A DNA stretch of 64,000 bases from Polyangiaceae bacterium (GCA_016715885.1 JADJXL010000025.1:310001-374000), one strand, 5' to 3'. Numbered from the stretch's first letter, positions 1-9,145 are shown. Numbers and translations: made by a program. Notes: generated from the sequence alone by a model not told the origin.

Positions 1-582
1 GGCGCCCAAAATGCGCGGTTTGTCCGGATTACCGCTGCGCCGTTCGAGCAATGCTTCCGCTTCTTCGCGGCCGTCGCGCGCAAAGTAGCTTTGAAGCAAA
101 TACACCATGGCCCACAGGTGCCGCCCTTCTTCGACGTTCACCTGAAAGAGATTGCGCAAGTCGTAGACGCTCGGGCAAATCTTTCCAAGCAGCCGCTGCT
201 GCTCGACGCTGGCCGGTTCGGTATCGCCTTGCGTGACGATGAGCCGGCGCAAGACATTGCGGAATTCTCCGGGCACTGTTTGCCAAACCGGCTGGCCGAT
301 GTGGTCACCAAAAGCGATTTTCCGTTCCGGCACGGGGTCCGAGAGGAAAATGCCCCAGCGATAATCGGGCATCTTGACGTAATCGAAATGCGCCCAGCCT
401 TCGTGATCGACGCTCACGGCCGTACGCAGGTAAATGAGGTCCTCTTGGAATCCTTCGGGCCCCATTTCTTTCCACCAATCGACGAACTTCGGCTGCCACG
501 CCTCGAGCGCCCGTTGCAGCTTCTTGTCCGAACCGAGATCGACGTTGTTGGGGATACGTTCGGAATTGACGACAGCACTCAC
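1..582 (-). CDS. boxB: Benzoyl-CoA 2,3-epoxidase subunit B (BoxB), 3' part cut by window edge
   Basis: BoxB is the di-iron oxygenase component that uses O2 to epoxidise benzoyl-CoA in the aerobic hybrid (box) pathway. Only the first 194 codons are present; the family is about 470 aa. The translation has the family's N-terminal SERIPNNV, the YLRTAVSVD and YRWGIFL stretches and the TQGDTEPASVEQQ block. Candidate iron ligands are E122 and, in the EEGRH motif, E152 and H155. The GTG start at 582-580 overlaps the boxC stop as GTGA, which implies translational coupling. The downstream end and any boxA lie outside the window. The BoxB call is secure because the similarity covers the whole visible part. 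Confidence 0.95.
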   Translation of the reverse strand, partial: MSAVVNSERIPNNVDLGSDKKLQRALEAWQPKFVDWWKEMGPEGFQEDLIYLRTAVSVDHEGWAHFDYVKMPDYRWGIFLSDPVPERKIAFGDHIGQPVWQTVPGEFRNVLRRLIVTQGDTEPASVEQQRLLGKICPSVYDLRNLFQVNVEEGRHLWAMVYLLQSYFARDGREEAEALLERRSGNPDKPRILGA

Positions 583-2258
583 GTTCGCCTCCAATCGAAT
601 TCGGGCCGCTCGGGCCGTCCGTACATCGTAAGCGCGCCCCGTTCACCCACGGCATTGGGACGCTGGAAAATCCAGTTTTGCCAGGCCGTCAATCGGCCGA
701 AGATTTTCGTTTCCATGGTTTCTGGACCCGCAAACCGCAGGCTCGCTTCCATGCCCGTCAATGCATCCGGCGACAAACTCGCACGCTCTTCGATGGCAAT
801 GCGCACTTCGTCGTCCCAATCCATTTCATCGGGCGTGAACGTTACGAGATTGAGTTTACGTGCCGATTCCGCATCGAAGAGGTCCTTTTTCGATTGCAGC
901 GCTTTCGCGGCTTCCGGATCGTGCAGGAACCGCGTCTCCAAGCGCGTCAGGCCATTCGACATCGGAAAAGCCCCGAAATTGAGCTCGTCCAGGCCAATCA
1001 CGGCGGGTTCGTCACCGCCATCGAGCATGTACGTGCGATCGGCTGCCAGCGCCAATTCGAACAAACTGCCCGCAAAGCATGATCCCGGTTCGACGAGCGC
1101 AAAGAAACTCTTGGCCGTCAAATCGAGCCGCTTCAATACTCGCTTCATCTTGAGCCGAATCTCGCCCGCCAGCCAATCTCCGCGGAGATTGTGCAGCGCA
1201 CGATCATGCGCGCGCACGGCTTCCGGATCACCTTTCGTGCGCAGAAGCACGAGACCCACTGGCGCGTGATTGAATCGCAAATCGAGCAGCGCGTCGTCGA
1301 GCTCGCGGAATGCCTGCAACACCCATAGCGACGATCCTTGCTCGCGAAGCGCTTCCGACGTCGTCGGCGGCTCGCCTTCCGGACCTCGCACCATGATTTC
1401 GGCGACGCGCGTCGCATTGTCGACGGACAACGTCACGTACCGATATTCGGCAATGGTCTTTTGACCTTCTTCGCTTCGTTTCACCTCGAGCGGCGCGAGC
1501 GTCAACGGCGCGCCGACTTTGTCCTTCGAGCGCGATACGAGCGCTTGCGCTTCTTCGGCCACGACCTGATCGAATCGGCTCTTGGGAATCGATCGATCCA
1601 CGAGGCGCCATTCTTCGGCTCGTTTTCCGCGGACACCTTCCGCAAGCGTCGAAAACACGTCCGCCAAGTCGCGACGAACCTTTCGTTTGTCGACGAGCCG
1701 CGTGAGGCCTCCCGTGCCAGGTAAAACCGCGAGGAGCGGCGTTTCGGGGAACGAAACGGCGCTCGACCCATCGTCGCAAAGCAGAATACGTTCGCACGCG
1801 AGCGCCAATTCGTAACCGCCACCCGAAGCGACGCCATTGAGCGCCGCGACATAGTGTTGATCACTCGCCGTGCACGCTTCCTCGAGCGACAATCGCGTTT
1901 CATTCGTGAATTTACAAAAATTCACTTTGAATGCGTGCGTCGACGAGCCGAGCATATAAATGTTCGCTCCCGCGCAGAAGATGCGCTGCTGCCCGCTCGT
2001 CACGAGCACAACCTTGACTTCGGGATGTTCGAATCGCAGCCGTTCCACGGCGTCTGCCAATTCGATGTCCACCCCAAGGTCATAGCTATTGAGCTTGAGC
2101 GCATACCCAGGACGCATCCCCGCGTCCTCGACCACATCCATCACGAGCTTCGCCACGGGCCCCTCGAACGAGAGCTTCCAATGCGTGTACCGCTCGGGAT
2201 GCGTTTCGAAACGTATGGGACGCGCCTGCGCCCCGTTTCCAGAAGTCTCTGTCGCCAT
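579..2258 (-). CDS. boxC: Benzoyl-CoA-dihydrodiol lyase (BoxC)
   Basis: BoxC opens the ring of the 2,3-epoxide/dihydrodiol of benzoyl-CoA, giving 3,4-dehydroadipyl-CoA semialdehyde and formate. The 559-aa product matches the family's usual length of about 550 aa and has two crotonase-like halves. The N-terminal half has the QQRIFCAGANIYML oxyanion-hole region and NGVASGGGYELALACE. The C-terminal half has FFALVEPGSCFAGSLFELALA. The frame stays open far upstream, but the sensible start is the ATG at 2258 (MATETSG), because further upstream it runs through the promoter and palindrome. It is first in a boxC-boxB operon divergent from boxR and overlaps boxB by 4 bp. Confidence 0.95.
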   Translation of the reverse strand: MATETSGNGAQARPIRFETHPERYTHWKLSFEGPVAKLVMDVVEDAGMRPGYALKLNSYDLGVDIELADAVERLRFEHPEVKVVLVTSGQQRIFCAGANIYMLGSSTHAFKVNFCKFTNETRLSLEEACTASDQHYVAALNGVASGGGYELALACERILLCDDGSSAVSFPETPLLAVLPGTGGLTRLVDKRKVRRDLADVFSTLAEGVRGKRAEEWRLVDRSIPKSRFDQVVAEEAQALVSRSKDKVGAPLTLAPLEVKRSEEGQKTIAEYRYVTLSVDNATRVAEIMVRGPEGEPPTTSEALREQGSSLWVLQAFRELDDALLDLRFNHAPVGLVLLRTKGDPEAVRAHDRALHNLRGDWLAGEIRLKMKRVLKRLDLTAKSFFALVEPGSCFAGSLFELALAADRTYMLDGGDEPAVIGLDELNFGAFPMSNGLTRLETRFLHDPEAAKALQSKKDLFDAESARKLNLVTFTPDEMDWDDEVRIAIEERASLSPDALTGMEASLRFAGPETMETKIFGRLTAWQNWIFQRPNAVGERGALTMYGRPERPEFDWRRT

Positions 2259-2299
2259 CGCCAGGCACTCCACCACCGTTTGCGTTCGGACGCAAGCAC

Positions 2300-2305
2300 T
2301 ATAAT
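2300..2305 (+). promoter_or_regulatory. Predicted -10 element of the boxR promoter
   Basis: A perfect TATAAT hexamer lies 36 bp before the boxR ATG. Upstream -35 candidates are weak; the best is TTTGCG/TTGCGT near 2279-2285 with a short spacer. The imperfect inverted repeat TTGCGT-TCGG-ACGCAA at 2280-2295 overlaps that position and could be a second protein site. The same 64-bp region must also hold the boxC promoter reading leftwards. Confidence 0.5.
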
Positions 2306-2322
2306 GCGTGTTCGTCTCGACA

Positions 2323-2340
2323 CGTGCAGTATACTGCACG
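2323..2340. promoter_or_regulatory. 18-bp perfect palindrome, probable BoxR operator
   Basis: CGTGCAGTATACTGCACG is a perfect palindrome ending one base before the boxR ATG. It contains TGCA-N6-TGCA. BzdR/BoxR-type regulators of benzoate degradation are known to bind TGCA-containing operators, so autoregulation and control of the divergent boxCB operon is a reasonable inference. The site lies downstream of the predicted -10 of boxR, so binding there would block initiation or elongation. Confidence 0.7.
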
Positions 2341-2341
2341 C

Positions 2342-3163
2342 ATGACCGCACAGCGGAAGGTACGGAAGGCGAAGCCGGCGGAGAAAGCGCTGGAGGATGA
2401 TGGGGCGTCGTTGCTACGCGCGGTGGGTGGTCGGGTTCGGGCGGCGAGGCAGACGGCGTCGATGACGCTGCGGGACTTGGCGAAGGCGTCGTCGGTGAGC
2501 GAGCGGTTCTTGGTGGCGGTCGAGTCTGGAAAGACAAACGTTTCGATCTTGCGGCTGCACGAGATCGCGACGGCGCTCGGGACAAACCTTACGGAGCTCG
2601 TGGGTGACGCTCCGCGGACAAACCGTATGTCCTCAAAGGGTCCCATCGTGGCGCTGCTCGGTTTGCGTGGAGCGGGCAAGACGACGCTGGGGGGACTTGC
2701 GGCGTCGCGTCTGGGGATGCCGTTCGTGGAAGTGGATGCGCGCATCGTGACGCGGACGGGGATGAGTTTGTCGGAGATCTTCGAGATGCAGGGGGCGGCA
2801 TATTTTCGGCGGCTGGAGCGCGAGGAGCTCGAGCGGATCGTGGGAGAAGGCAAGCCGGCGATCGTTGCGACGAGCGGGGGGCTCGTGACGGATCACGACG
2901 CGTTCGAGCTGCTACGTCGAGAGGCCGTGACGGTGTGGCTTCGAGCGCGGCCGGAGGATCACTTTCAGCGGGTCATCGATCAGGGTGACGCTCGACCGAT
3001 GGCGAGCCGTCCGGACGCGATGGGGGAGCTCGAAGCGATCCTGCGAGCGCGACGTGCGCTGTACGAGCGATCGCGGCACGTGATCGACACGTCGGCGCTT
3101 GGCATCGACGGTTCGGTCGAACGTTTGGTGAAGATTGTGGACGATGCGGGTCAGAACGGTTGA
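2342..3163 (+). CDS. boxR: BoxR/BzdR-type benzoyl-CoA-responsive regulator (XRE HTH + shikimate-kinase-like domain)
   Basis: The 273-aa product has an XRE-type helix-turn-helix (about residues 28-88, with RDLAKASSVSERFLVAVESG). It is followed by a shikimate-kinase-like domain with a P-loop GLRGAGKTT at about 107-115. This is the known architecture of BzdR/BoxR repressors, in which the kinase-like domain binds benzoyl-CoA. The ATG at 2342 is preferred; a GTG at 2324 would put the first codons inside the palindromic operator. No clear Shine-Dalgarno sequence precedes either start. It is divergent from boxC. Its last 53 codons are duplicated at about 7496-7662. Confidence 0.93.
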   Translation: MTAQRKVRKAKPAEKALEDDGASLLRAVGGRVRAARQTASMTLRDLAKASSVSERFLVAVESGKTNVSILRLHEIATALGTNLTELVGDAPRTNRMSSKGPIVALLGLRGAGKTTLGGLAASRLGMPFVEVDARIVTRTGMSLSEIFEMQGAAYFRRLEREELERIVGEGKPAIVATSGGLVTDHDAFELLRREAVTVWLRARPEDHFQRVIDQGDARPMASRPDAMGELEAILRARRALYERSRHVIDTSALGIDGSVERLVKIVDDAGQNG

Positions 3164-3284
3164 CGGTTTTGTGCGTTGCGCGGCACAAGGCGTATCGTCT
3201 GTCAAGCGGGTCGGGAATCAAATAAATCAATCAATCCCCACCAATCATCAATCCCACCCACATTGGCATCATCACACACACACA

Positions 3285-3564
3285 CAATCCCACCCACGTT
3301 GGCGGCCGCCAGGCGCCCACAGGCGCTCACGCTCAAATTCCCCGAGTAACACCGCTGTTCTCAATCGCCACGAGGCGCGGCAATTGCTCCGCACCCATGC
3401 TCAGCATAATGCAGGCCACCGACCGCCCGTCCTCGCTCCCAAAGTCGACCTCGCCGTCGCGGACCAAAACCGGATGCAAGATCACGTGCGGCATCGCTTC
3501 ACAACGCGCACGGCACGTGCTCCGCACTTTGCAGTATCAATAATTACGCTTTATTGAAATGATC
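3285..3564. repeat. 280-bp direct repeat, copy 1
   Basis: This unit recurs at 3607-3887 with only two substitutions and one single-base indel by hand alignment. It opens with CAATCCCACCCACGTTGGCGG and contains GGCGGCCGCCAGGC, both shared in part with the hairpin upstream of the RAYT gene, and a small stem GCGCC-CACA-GGCGC. It lies between boxR and the RAYT transposase. It is probably a RAYT-associated (REP/BIME-like) unit or a remnant of a small gene. Confidence 0.85.
3333..3527 (-). CDS. Small hypothetical ORF inside repeat copy 1
   Basis: A 64-codon frame begins MRSTCRARCEAMPHVILHPV and continues with a protein-like segment (VRDGEVDFGSEDGRSVACIM, then LSMGAEQLPRLVAIENSGV). I recognise no family. 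In copy 2 a one-base insertion changes the end to LPRLVGD followed by a stop, giving 55 codons. This suggests either a decayed gene fragment carried in the repeat or a chance frame. No convincing ribosome-binding site was seen. Confidence 0.25.
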   Translation of the reverse strand: MRSTCRARCEAMPHVILHPVLVRDGEVDFGSEDGRSVACIMLSMGAEQLPRLVAIENSGVTRGI

Positions 3565-3887
<323 letters not shown>

Positions 3888-3967
3888 GCCGCCGCAGGAC
3901 ACACGTCTGCATTGGCTGAATACCGATTCGTTCAGCTCATCGCGCAATGCCGTTCAATACTCGCCAA

Positions 3968-4867
3968 TCAACTGCTGCCGCCGATGTTCACCGAATGGAA
4001 CACGCGCATCCACCACGTTCCCGCAGGAAACGCTACGTCGCGGTCGCCCATCCGCCACTGCTCCAGCGCCTCACGATACGCCGCTCGAAATGCGGTCACC
4101 GCACGCGCCGCGGCAGCCGCAATGGCGCCGCAACCTCGACCGGCAGCGAATGTCGGATTCAGCTTGCGCGTCGGCTCGGGCGTCTTCGATCGCGTTTCTG
4201 GCGAAATCGTTGCTGCTCGATTTGCCCCAAGAACGTTTTCCGGCGCAATCGTTTTCCGAGCCTCCTCCACTTCACGCGCCAATGCCTCCGCAACATCGTC
4301 CCGAAATGCTCCAGCATCAGCTTCTGCGATCGTAGGCGGCAACGTGATTGGCAAATTTAAAACATCCCGCCATTTACTGGGATCGAAATACACCCTCGGA
4401 CGGCTCGTTTTCAGCACCATTTGCCCAATATCACAAACCCGCGTTTTCGCGCCCGGCCATTCTTCCGGGTCGAGCACCGCCCCCGCCGCAACGGGGTTTG
4501 CCAGCACATACGCGATTTTTTCGACAAGCGCTTTTCGTGTCAACAATTCCACGACGCTCGGTTGCTCGGAATCCCAAATCGAACCTTCCCAACGGCGGAG
4601 CACCTTCGTTCCCATTGCGACGAGTCGATTGAAGTAGGCCAAGAAATACGAAAGCACCCCTCGCGTATCCGTCAACACGACGTGAATGTGCGTCGACATT
4701 GCGCAAAATGCATGCACGTCCATCCCATAAATACGCGCCGACACCGCCAATGAGTACTCGATGAGTTCCTTCATTTCGTCATCGGGACGAAGCAAAAAAT
4801 ATCGACGCATCGTACGACGCGTCAACAAATAGGTCTTTCCAGGAACAATCTTTCGTGCGTATGACAT
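3968..4867 (-). CDS. REP-associated tyrosine transposase (RAYT, Y1/HUH family)
   Basis: The 299-aa product starts at the ATG at 4867 (MSYARKIVPG). A longer frame upstream lacks family similarity. It has the Y1 transposase features TYLLTRRTMRRYFLLRPDD, the AMSTHIHVVLTD motif carrying the metal-binding HxH of HUH nucleases, and a helix YFLAYFNRLVAMG with the candidate catalytic tyrosine. RAYT enzymes nick and join single-stranded REP hairpins and are usually domesticated singletons. Candidate target repeats flank it (3285-3887 and 4953-5010). The C-terminal 100 residues are low in recognisable motifs. Confidence 0.85.
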   Translation of the reverse strand: MSYARKIVPGKTYLLTRRTMRRYFLLRPDDEMKELIEYSLAVSARIYGMDVHAFCAMSTHIHVVLTDTRGVLSYFLAYFNRLVAMGTKVLRRWEGSIWDSEQPSVVELLTRKALVEKIAYVLANPVAAGAVLDPEEWPGAKTRVCDIGQMVLKTSRPRVYFDPSKWRDVLNLPITLPPTIAEADAGAFRDDVAEALAREVEEARKTIAPENVLGANRAATISPETRSKTPEPTRKLNPTFAAGRGCGAIAAAAARAVTAFRAAYREALEQWRMGDRDVAFPAGTWWMRVFHSVNIGGSS

Positions 4868-4952
4868 GGTCGCTCCAGTTTGGTCCGGTTCGCACACTGC
4901 GAGTTCCGTGCCACGACTGGAACTGAATAATTTCAATGTGTTACACTTGTCC

Positions 4953-5010
4953 CACGTTGGCGGATTCGCCCCACCGCCACCCCCCGCCATGGCGGCCGCC
5001 AGGCAACGTG
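4953..5010. repeat. REP-like imperfect hairpin upstream of the RAYT gene
   Basis: CACGTTGGCGG at 4953-4963 pairs with CCGCCAGGCAACGTG at 4996-5010 after a small bulge. The same CACGTTGGCGG and GGCGGCCGCCAGGC strings occur in both 280-bp direct repeats on the other side of the gene. Repeats of this kind flanking a RAYT gene are the expected substrate arrangement. Confidence 0.6.
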
Positions 5011-5458
5011 ACGACTCTTACAGCACCAATTGCGTCGTCATTGCTGCGGTGAAAGCTCCACTCGCAAGCACGGTCGAGATTGAAATCGACTACCGGGTGC
5101 TCGGGCCGGTGCTGGTGACGGATCCGAATGGCAATCGCAGCGCCGTGAAGGTCGAACACAATCTGATGATCGGGCGGAAATGCCGACCTCCGCAGGGCCG
5201 ACGTGTGTCACCCGGCACAGCACCGCGCCGCCTTCGCGACGAGCCCTCCAGTCCGGCGCACGGAAGCCGCCAAGCGTCGAATGAGCCCCGACGCCCAGGC
5301 GACGTAGAGCGGTGACGTTTTGAAGAGAGCCACCGACCGATCGCAGCAACTGCCAGGTGACGAAAAGGTGCCCCCAATCCACCCTCGGAGGCTCACTCCG
5401 ATCGGCGAGCACGTCGCGCACCGAGCGGCGCAAGCCGCCGACCACGACGCGGACGCCA

Positions 5459-5565
5459 CCGACCAGTCCCCGAGGGCCATCGACCGGTCCAAGGCCCCCG
5501 CGCACCGGTTTCCGAACGTCATCGACCGGTTCCGGAAGCCGTCGACCGGTTTTTCGACCCCCGGC
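5459..5565. repeat. Imperfect tandem ACCGGT-containing repeats
   Basis: Within about 110 bp the string (A/G)TCGACCGGTyc occurs three times, with a related CACCGGTTT and CACCGACCAGTCC between or before. The spacing is irregular at 19-30 bp. No function can be assigned; it may be a decayed minisatellite or a cluster of binding sites. Confidence 0.5.
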
Positions 5566-5601
5566 AGGAGTCCCGATTACCTTTCGGAAGCTCGCCCTCC
5601 T

Positions 5602-6258
5602 TCACCATGGCGGCGCGCCCTCCTCGGGGTCGTCCTCTTCGTCCTTTTGAGATGCACGTTCCACGCGCAGCTTCTGAAAGTCCTTGTCGTTACGACCCGC
5701 GACGTGACTCAAGCTGCGACGAAACGTCTGTAATTCCAAGTCGAACACGGCAGCCGTCGCGCGAACCTCGCTCAGGAGCTTCTGGTACTTCGAATCAGCC
5801 GCCTCGGCTTCGCTCCATTCTTTGTTCCCCGCTGCAAGCGCTTCCGTGAGCGCTGCGTTTGCAGCCGCCGCATAATCGAGCGGCTTTCCTTCCGCATCGG
5901 TCGCTTCGTCGAGCACTTCGAGCAGACGGTTGCCGTCTTCGAGAATGTCGTCCGGCACATCCGGCTTATCGGCAAAACTCGACGTGTCGAATTGCGGCAC
6001 GTCACGCGCGAGCAACGGCAACCAGCTTCGGATTTGCGCAACCAGCTTGGCAACGGCGCCTTTGCCTTCTTTCATTTCGCGACGCCAGGTGTTCTCGTAC
6101 TTTGCCGCGGCATCGTACGCGGCGATGAATGCATTGGCCTTGGTAGGCAGCGTTTTCGAATAGGCCGCGAGCACCGGAGCTTCGCTGCTTCGACGAGCCT
6201 GCACTCGCTTGGCCCGCGCGGCCAAACGGCGCAACTTCCAATTGGATGTGGTAGCCAT
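5602..6258 (-). CDS. Conserved hypothetical protein, alpha-helical
   Basis: The 218-aa product starts at the ATG at 6258 (MATTSNWKLRRLAARAKRVQ), chosen because GAGGAGG lies 7 nt upstream. A longer frame begins inside the leader. The protein is rich in Ala, Glu and Lys, strongly helical and without a signal peptide. It ends in an acidic tail (KDEEDDPEEGAPPW). No family is recognised. It stands alone between the accessory repeats and a hydrolase gene. Confidence 0.75.
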   Translation of the reverse strand: MATTSNWKLRRLAARAKRVQARRSSEAPVLAAYSKTLPTKANAFIAAYDAAAKYENTWRREMKEGKGAVAKLVAQIRSWLPLLARDVPQFDTSSFADKPDVPDDILEDGNRLLEVLDEATDAEGKPLDYAAAANAALTEALAAGNKEWSEAEAADSKYQKLLSEVRATAAVFDLELQTFRRSLSHVAGRNDKDFQKLRVERASQKDEEDDPEEGAPPW

Positions 6259-6412
6259 AAGAACCTCCTCACAGGTGACGATTCGCAATGATGAGAACAT
6301 GAGAGAAAAATTGAATCAAGAACTATGTGCCGTCGAACGAATCGGACTCACCGACGCGAACCATCGGCAAACCGTATGACCTCAAAAATTTCAGTCATTT
6401 TGCCCCAAAGGC

Positions 6413-7321
6413 CTATTGTTTTTCCAGCCAATTGGCGATCAGTTCTGCAACCACGGGTTCCATCGGTTTTCGGATGAGCTGGATAGAACGAAGCAGAGCT
6501 GGTTCGCCTTCCTCGAAGCGCAGTAGGTGGGTGAGATTCTTGACGACATGTGCCTCGACCGGCCCTTTGATCAGCGCGACGATCTTATCTACGTCGGCGG
6601 GGTCGCATTGGAGGTCCTTTTCGCCGCCGATGATCAACGTAGGTCGTTCCACCTGGGCCATGATGGTGGGAGGATCCAGCTCCAGCAATTCTCGGATCGA
6701 CTTGGCCGGTACCTTCTGCAGATTCACGCGAATGGTGTCTTTGTTTTCGGATTTGATTCGGTCGATGAGCTCTTGCTGACTCTCGACGCTGGTGCCGAGC
6801 ATTTTGAAGAGCCATCGACGTAACATGCCGCCGCTCTCGAGTTCCTTTTGCACCTGCGCCGCTTGTTTCAATAATATGGCTTCTATGCGTTGAACGAACG
6901 GGCATATCAGAACGAGTTTCGAGACAGAGGTGCGTTTTCCACTCACCAGCGGAGCAATGATACATCCCTCGCTATGGCCGAGGAGGACGATGCTGTCGCA
7001 ACATGGCTGGCGTTGTATCGCGTCGATGCAATGGACGGCATCGTCCACCATGTCGAAAAGCCCCGCCGTGTAGTAATTCCCTCCGCTCTTGCCGCAGCCG
7101 CGTTTGTCATAGCGAAAGCTGGCAAAGCCCCTGCCTGCAAGCTGGTGAGCAATGACGTTGAATATGTCGAGCGATTGTCGTTTCATGTTTTCGTTGCGGT
7201 CGAGTGGACCGCTGCCGTGAATCATGACGACAATGGGGTAGCGGCCATCTTCTCGTGGCAAGCAGAGCGTTCCCGCAAGGGTGATGCCGTTCGCATCGAT
7301 CGTGATTTCTTTTTCAATCAT
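6413..7321 (-). CDS. Alpha/beta hydrolase
   Basis: The 302-aa product is a serine hydrolase of the alpha/beta fold. It shows VVMIHGSGPLDRNE (oxyanion-hole region, about residues 31-44), the nucleophile elbow LLGHSEGC at about 113-120, an acidic region near GGEKDLQCD and a C-terminal catalytic His in KNLTHLLR. The pattern resembles S9/dienelactone-hydrolase-like esterases without a signal peptide. The substrate is unknown. It is transcribed away from the neighbouring boxR fragment. Confidence 0.85.
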   Translation of the reverse strand: MIEKEITIDANGITLAGTLCLPREDGRYPIVVMIHGSGPLDRNENMKRQSLDIFNVIAHQLAGRGFASFRYDKRGCGKSGGNYYTAGLFDMVDDAVHCIDAIQRQPCCDSIVLLGHSEGCIIAPLVSGKRTSVSKLVLICPFVQRIEAILLKQAAQVQKELESGGMLRRWLFKMLGTSVESQQELIDRIKSENKDTIRVNLQKVPAKSIRELLELDPPTIMAQVERPTLIIGGEKDLQCDPADVDKIVALIKGPVEAHVVKNLTHLLRFEEGEPALLRSIQLIRKPMEPVVAELIANWLEKQ

Positions 7322-7495
7322 GGGTCAACTCGAGCATCCCGTGTTCGTATTTGCATGACGCGCTAAAAAGCAGTAATGCCAATCCATTCTTGTATCAGAA
7401 ACGGACGCGAATGATAGTTCGGGGGCGAGGGGCACGCAATGCACGTGTTTCACGGTGCAAGCGTCGCGACATCGTGAAGATTGAAAACATCGGCT

Positions 7496-7693
7496 GGTGA
7501 CGCTCGTCCCATGGCAAGCCAACCGGACGCAATGGGCGAGGTCGAAGCGATCCTGCGAGCGCGTCGCGCACTCTACGAGCGATCGCGACACGTGATCGAT
7601 GCGCCCGTGCTTGGCATCGACGGTTCGGTCGAACGTTTGGTGAAAATCGTGGACGATGCTACTCGTGCTACGTTCGCACCGCGCGAGACCTGA
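7496..7693 (+). pseudogene. Truncated second copy of the boxR 3' end
   Basis: From about 7496 to 7662 the sequence is roughly 87% identical by eye to boxR 2983-3148. It encodes the BoxR C-terminus (GDARPMAS…EAILRARRALYERSRHVID…SVERLVKIVDDA). No HTH or P-loop remains. A short frame runs 7481-7693 before glgA. It is a remnant of a duplicated boxR or of a recombination event, with about 4.5 kb of accessory DNA between the two copies. Confidence 0.85.
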
Positions 7694-7699
7694 AGGATC

Positions 7700-9145
7700 A
7701 TGCCACGTCTACGGATTCTCAATGTCGTGCCCGAATGCGTCCCATTTGCCAAAACGGGAGGCTTGGGGGACGTCGCCGGCGCGCTTCCAATGGCGCTCGC
7801 AGCTCGAGGGCACGACGTCCGCGTCGTGATGCCTCGTTACCGGGTCACGAAAAAGCACCCCGCGGAAAAGCTGCCGCTGTCGATCGGCGTTCCCGTCGGG
7901 CACGGTGAAGCGTGGGGCGCTGCGTACGAAACCAAGCTCGGCGAAAGCGGCGCACGCGTGTACCTGCTCGAACACGACGAACTGTTCGATAGGCCCGGCG
8001 TCTACAACGATTCGAGCGGCGACTATCGCGACAACCTCGCGCGCTTCACATTCTTGTCTCGAGGTGCCTTGCGCCTGGCGAACGCGATCGACTTTGCCCC
8101 GGACATCGTGCACGTGCACGACTGGCCAACGTGCCTCGTGCCCATCTACATGAAGACGCTCGAGGCGCACACGCCCGTGGGTCGAGCGGCGTCTGTCTTG
8201 ACAATCCACAACATGGGCTACCAAGGGTGGTTCGACAAAAACGAGCTTTACCAAACGAAGCTCGGTTGGGAGTACTTCCACCAGCGGCTGCTCGAAGCGC
8301 ACGATCGGATCAACCTGCTCAAGGCCGGCATCTACGCTTCGTCGGTCATCTCGACGGTGTCGCCTCGTTACGCACGCGAGATCCAAACGCGTGATGGTGG
8401 TTATGGGCTGGAAGGAGTGCTCGCGGATCGCGGTAACGACGTGATCGGGATCCTCAACGGGATCGACGACGAGATTTGGAATCCGGCCACGGACAAACAC
8501 GTCGCGGCACACTTCGATGTCGACGATCTTCGCGGCAAGGCGGTTTGCAAAGCGGAGCTTCAGAAAGAGATGGGCTTGCCCGTTCGTCCCGACGTACCGC
8601 TCGTGGGGCTCATCAGCCGGCTCGTCGAACAGAAGGGCATCGATGTCTTCGCCGGAGCGCTCGGCCACCTGCTTTCGAAGGACATCCAGTTTGTCGTACT
8701 GGGTTCGGGTGAACGCTGGGCGGAGGATGCGTTTTCCAAGCTGTCGCACCACAGTGATCGCTTCAAGGCGTACATCGGCATGAACGATGCGCTGGCTCAT
8801 CGCATCGAAGCGGGCGCGGATCTGTTCGTGATGCCGTCGCGGTACGAGCCGTGTGGACTGAATCAGCTCTACAGCCAAAGGTACGGCACGCTGCCAGTCG
8901 TGCGCGCCGTCGGGGGGCTCGATGACACGGTCGAGCACATGGTGACGGGGTTCAAGTTCGACGAACTTTCGCCCGTGGCGCTTGCCATGACGGTGCTCGA
9001 AGCGACGTTCATTTATCGCTACCACGCCGAGCATTTCCAATCGATGCAGCGTCGATCGATGCAGAAGCCTTTCGGGTGGGATCACGCGAGCCGGCAATAC
9101 GAAGCGCTCTACCGGCTCGCGATGTCGCGGCATCGCGGGGAGTGA
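7700..9145 (+). CDS. glgA: Glycogen synthase (ADP-glucose type)
   Basis: GlgA transfers glucose from a nucleotide sugar to the growing alpha-1,4-glucan. The 481-aa length is typical. It has the N-terminal KTGGLGDVAGALP motif (about residues 18-30), VHVHDWPTCLVPIYM, and HNMGYQG. The GT5 C-terminal signature PSRYEPCGLNQLYSQRYGTLP carries the two acidic/sugar-contact positions. The ATG at 7700 is preceded by GAAGGA. It is monocistronic as far as can be seen. Confidence 0.95.
   Translation: MPRLRILNVVPECVPFAKTGGLGDVAGALPMALAARGHDVRVVMPRYRVTKKHPAEKLPLSIGVPVGHGEAWGAAYETKLGESGARVYLLEHDELFDRPGVYNDSSGDYRDNLARFTFLSRGALRLANAIDFAPDIVHVHDWPTCLVPIYMKTLEAHTPVGRAASVLTIHNMGYQGWFDKNELYQTKLGWEYFHQRLLEAHDRINLLKAGIYASSVISTVSPRYAREIQTRDGGYGLEGVLADRGNDVIGILNGIDDEIWNPATDKHVAAHFDVDDLRGKAVCKAELQKEMGLPVRPDVPLVGLISRLVEQKGIDVFAGALGHLLSKDIQFVVLGSGERWAEDAFSKLSHHSDRFKAYIGMNDALAHRIEAGADLFVMPSRYEPCGLNQLYSQRYGTLPVVRAVGGLDDTVEHMVTGFKFDELSPVALAMTVLEATFIYRYHAEHFQSMQRRSMQKPFGWDHASRQYEALYRLAMSRHRGE

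Larger units (their letters stand above)
4868..5601. other. Intergenic region with no convincing gene
   Basis: Frames of 60-155 codons exist on both strands, but their composition looks random and none has a recognisable domain. The region holds the REP-like hairpin (4953-5010) and a run of CGACCGGT/CACCGGT repeats (5459-5565). The remainder shows nothing I can name. Confidence 0.5.

Noticed and set aside
91..1269. 392-codon plus-strand open frame opposite boxB/boxC
   Set aside because: It is antisense to two clearly recognised genes, has random-looking composition and no domain; long antisense frames are common in GC-rich coding DNA.
5320..5733. 137-codon plus-strand frame over the ACCGGT repeats
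   Set aside because: It overlaps the 3' end of the hypothetical gene at 5602-6258 and its composition is driven by the repeats; no domain or ribosome-binding site.
7709..9133. 474-codon minus-strand frame opposite glgA
   Set aside because: It mirrors glgA almost exactly and has no recognisable motif.
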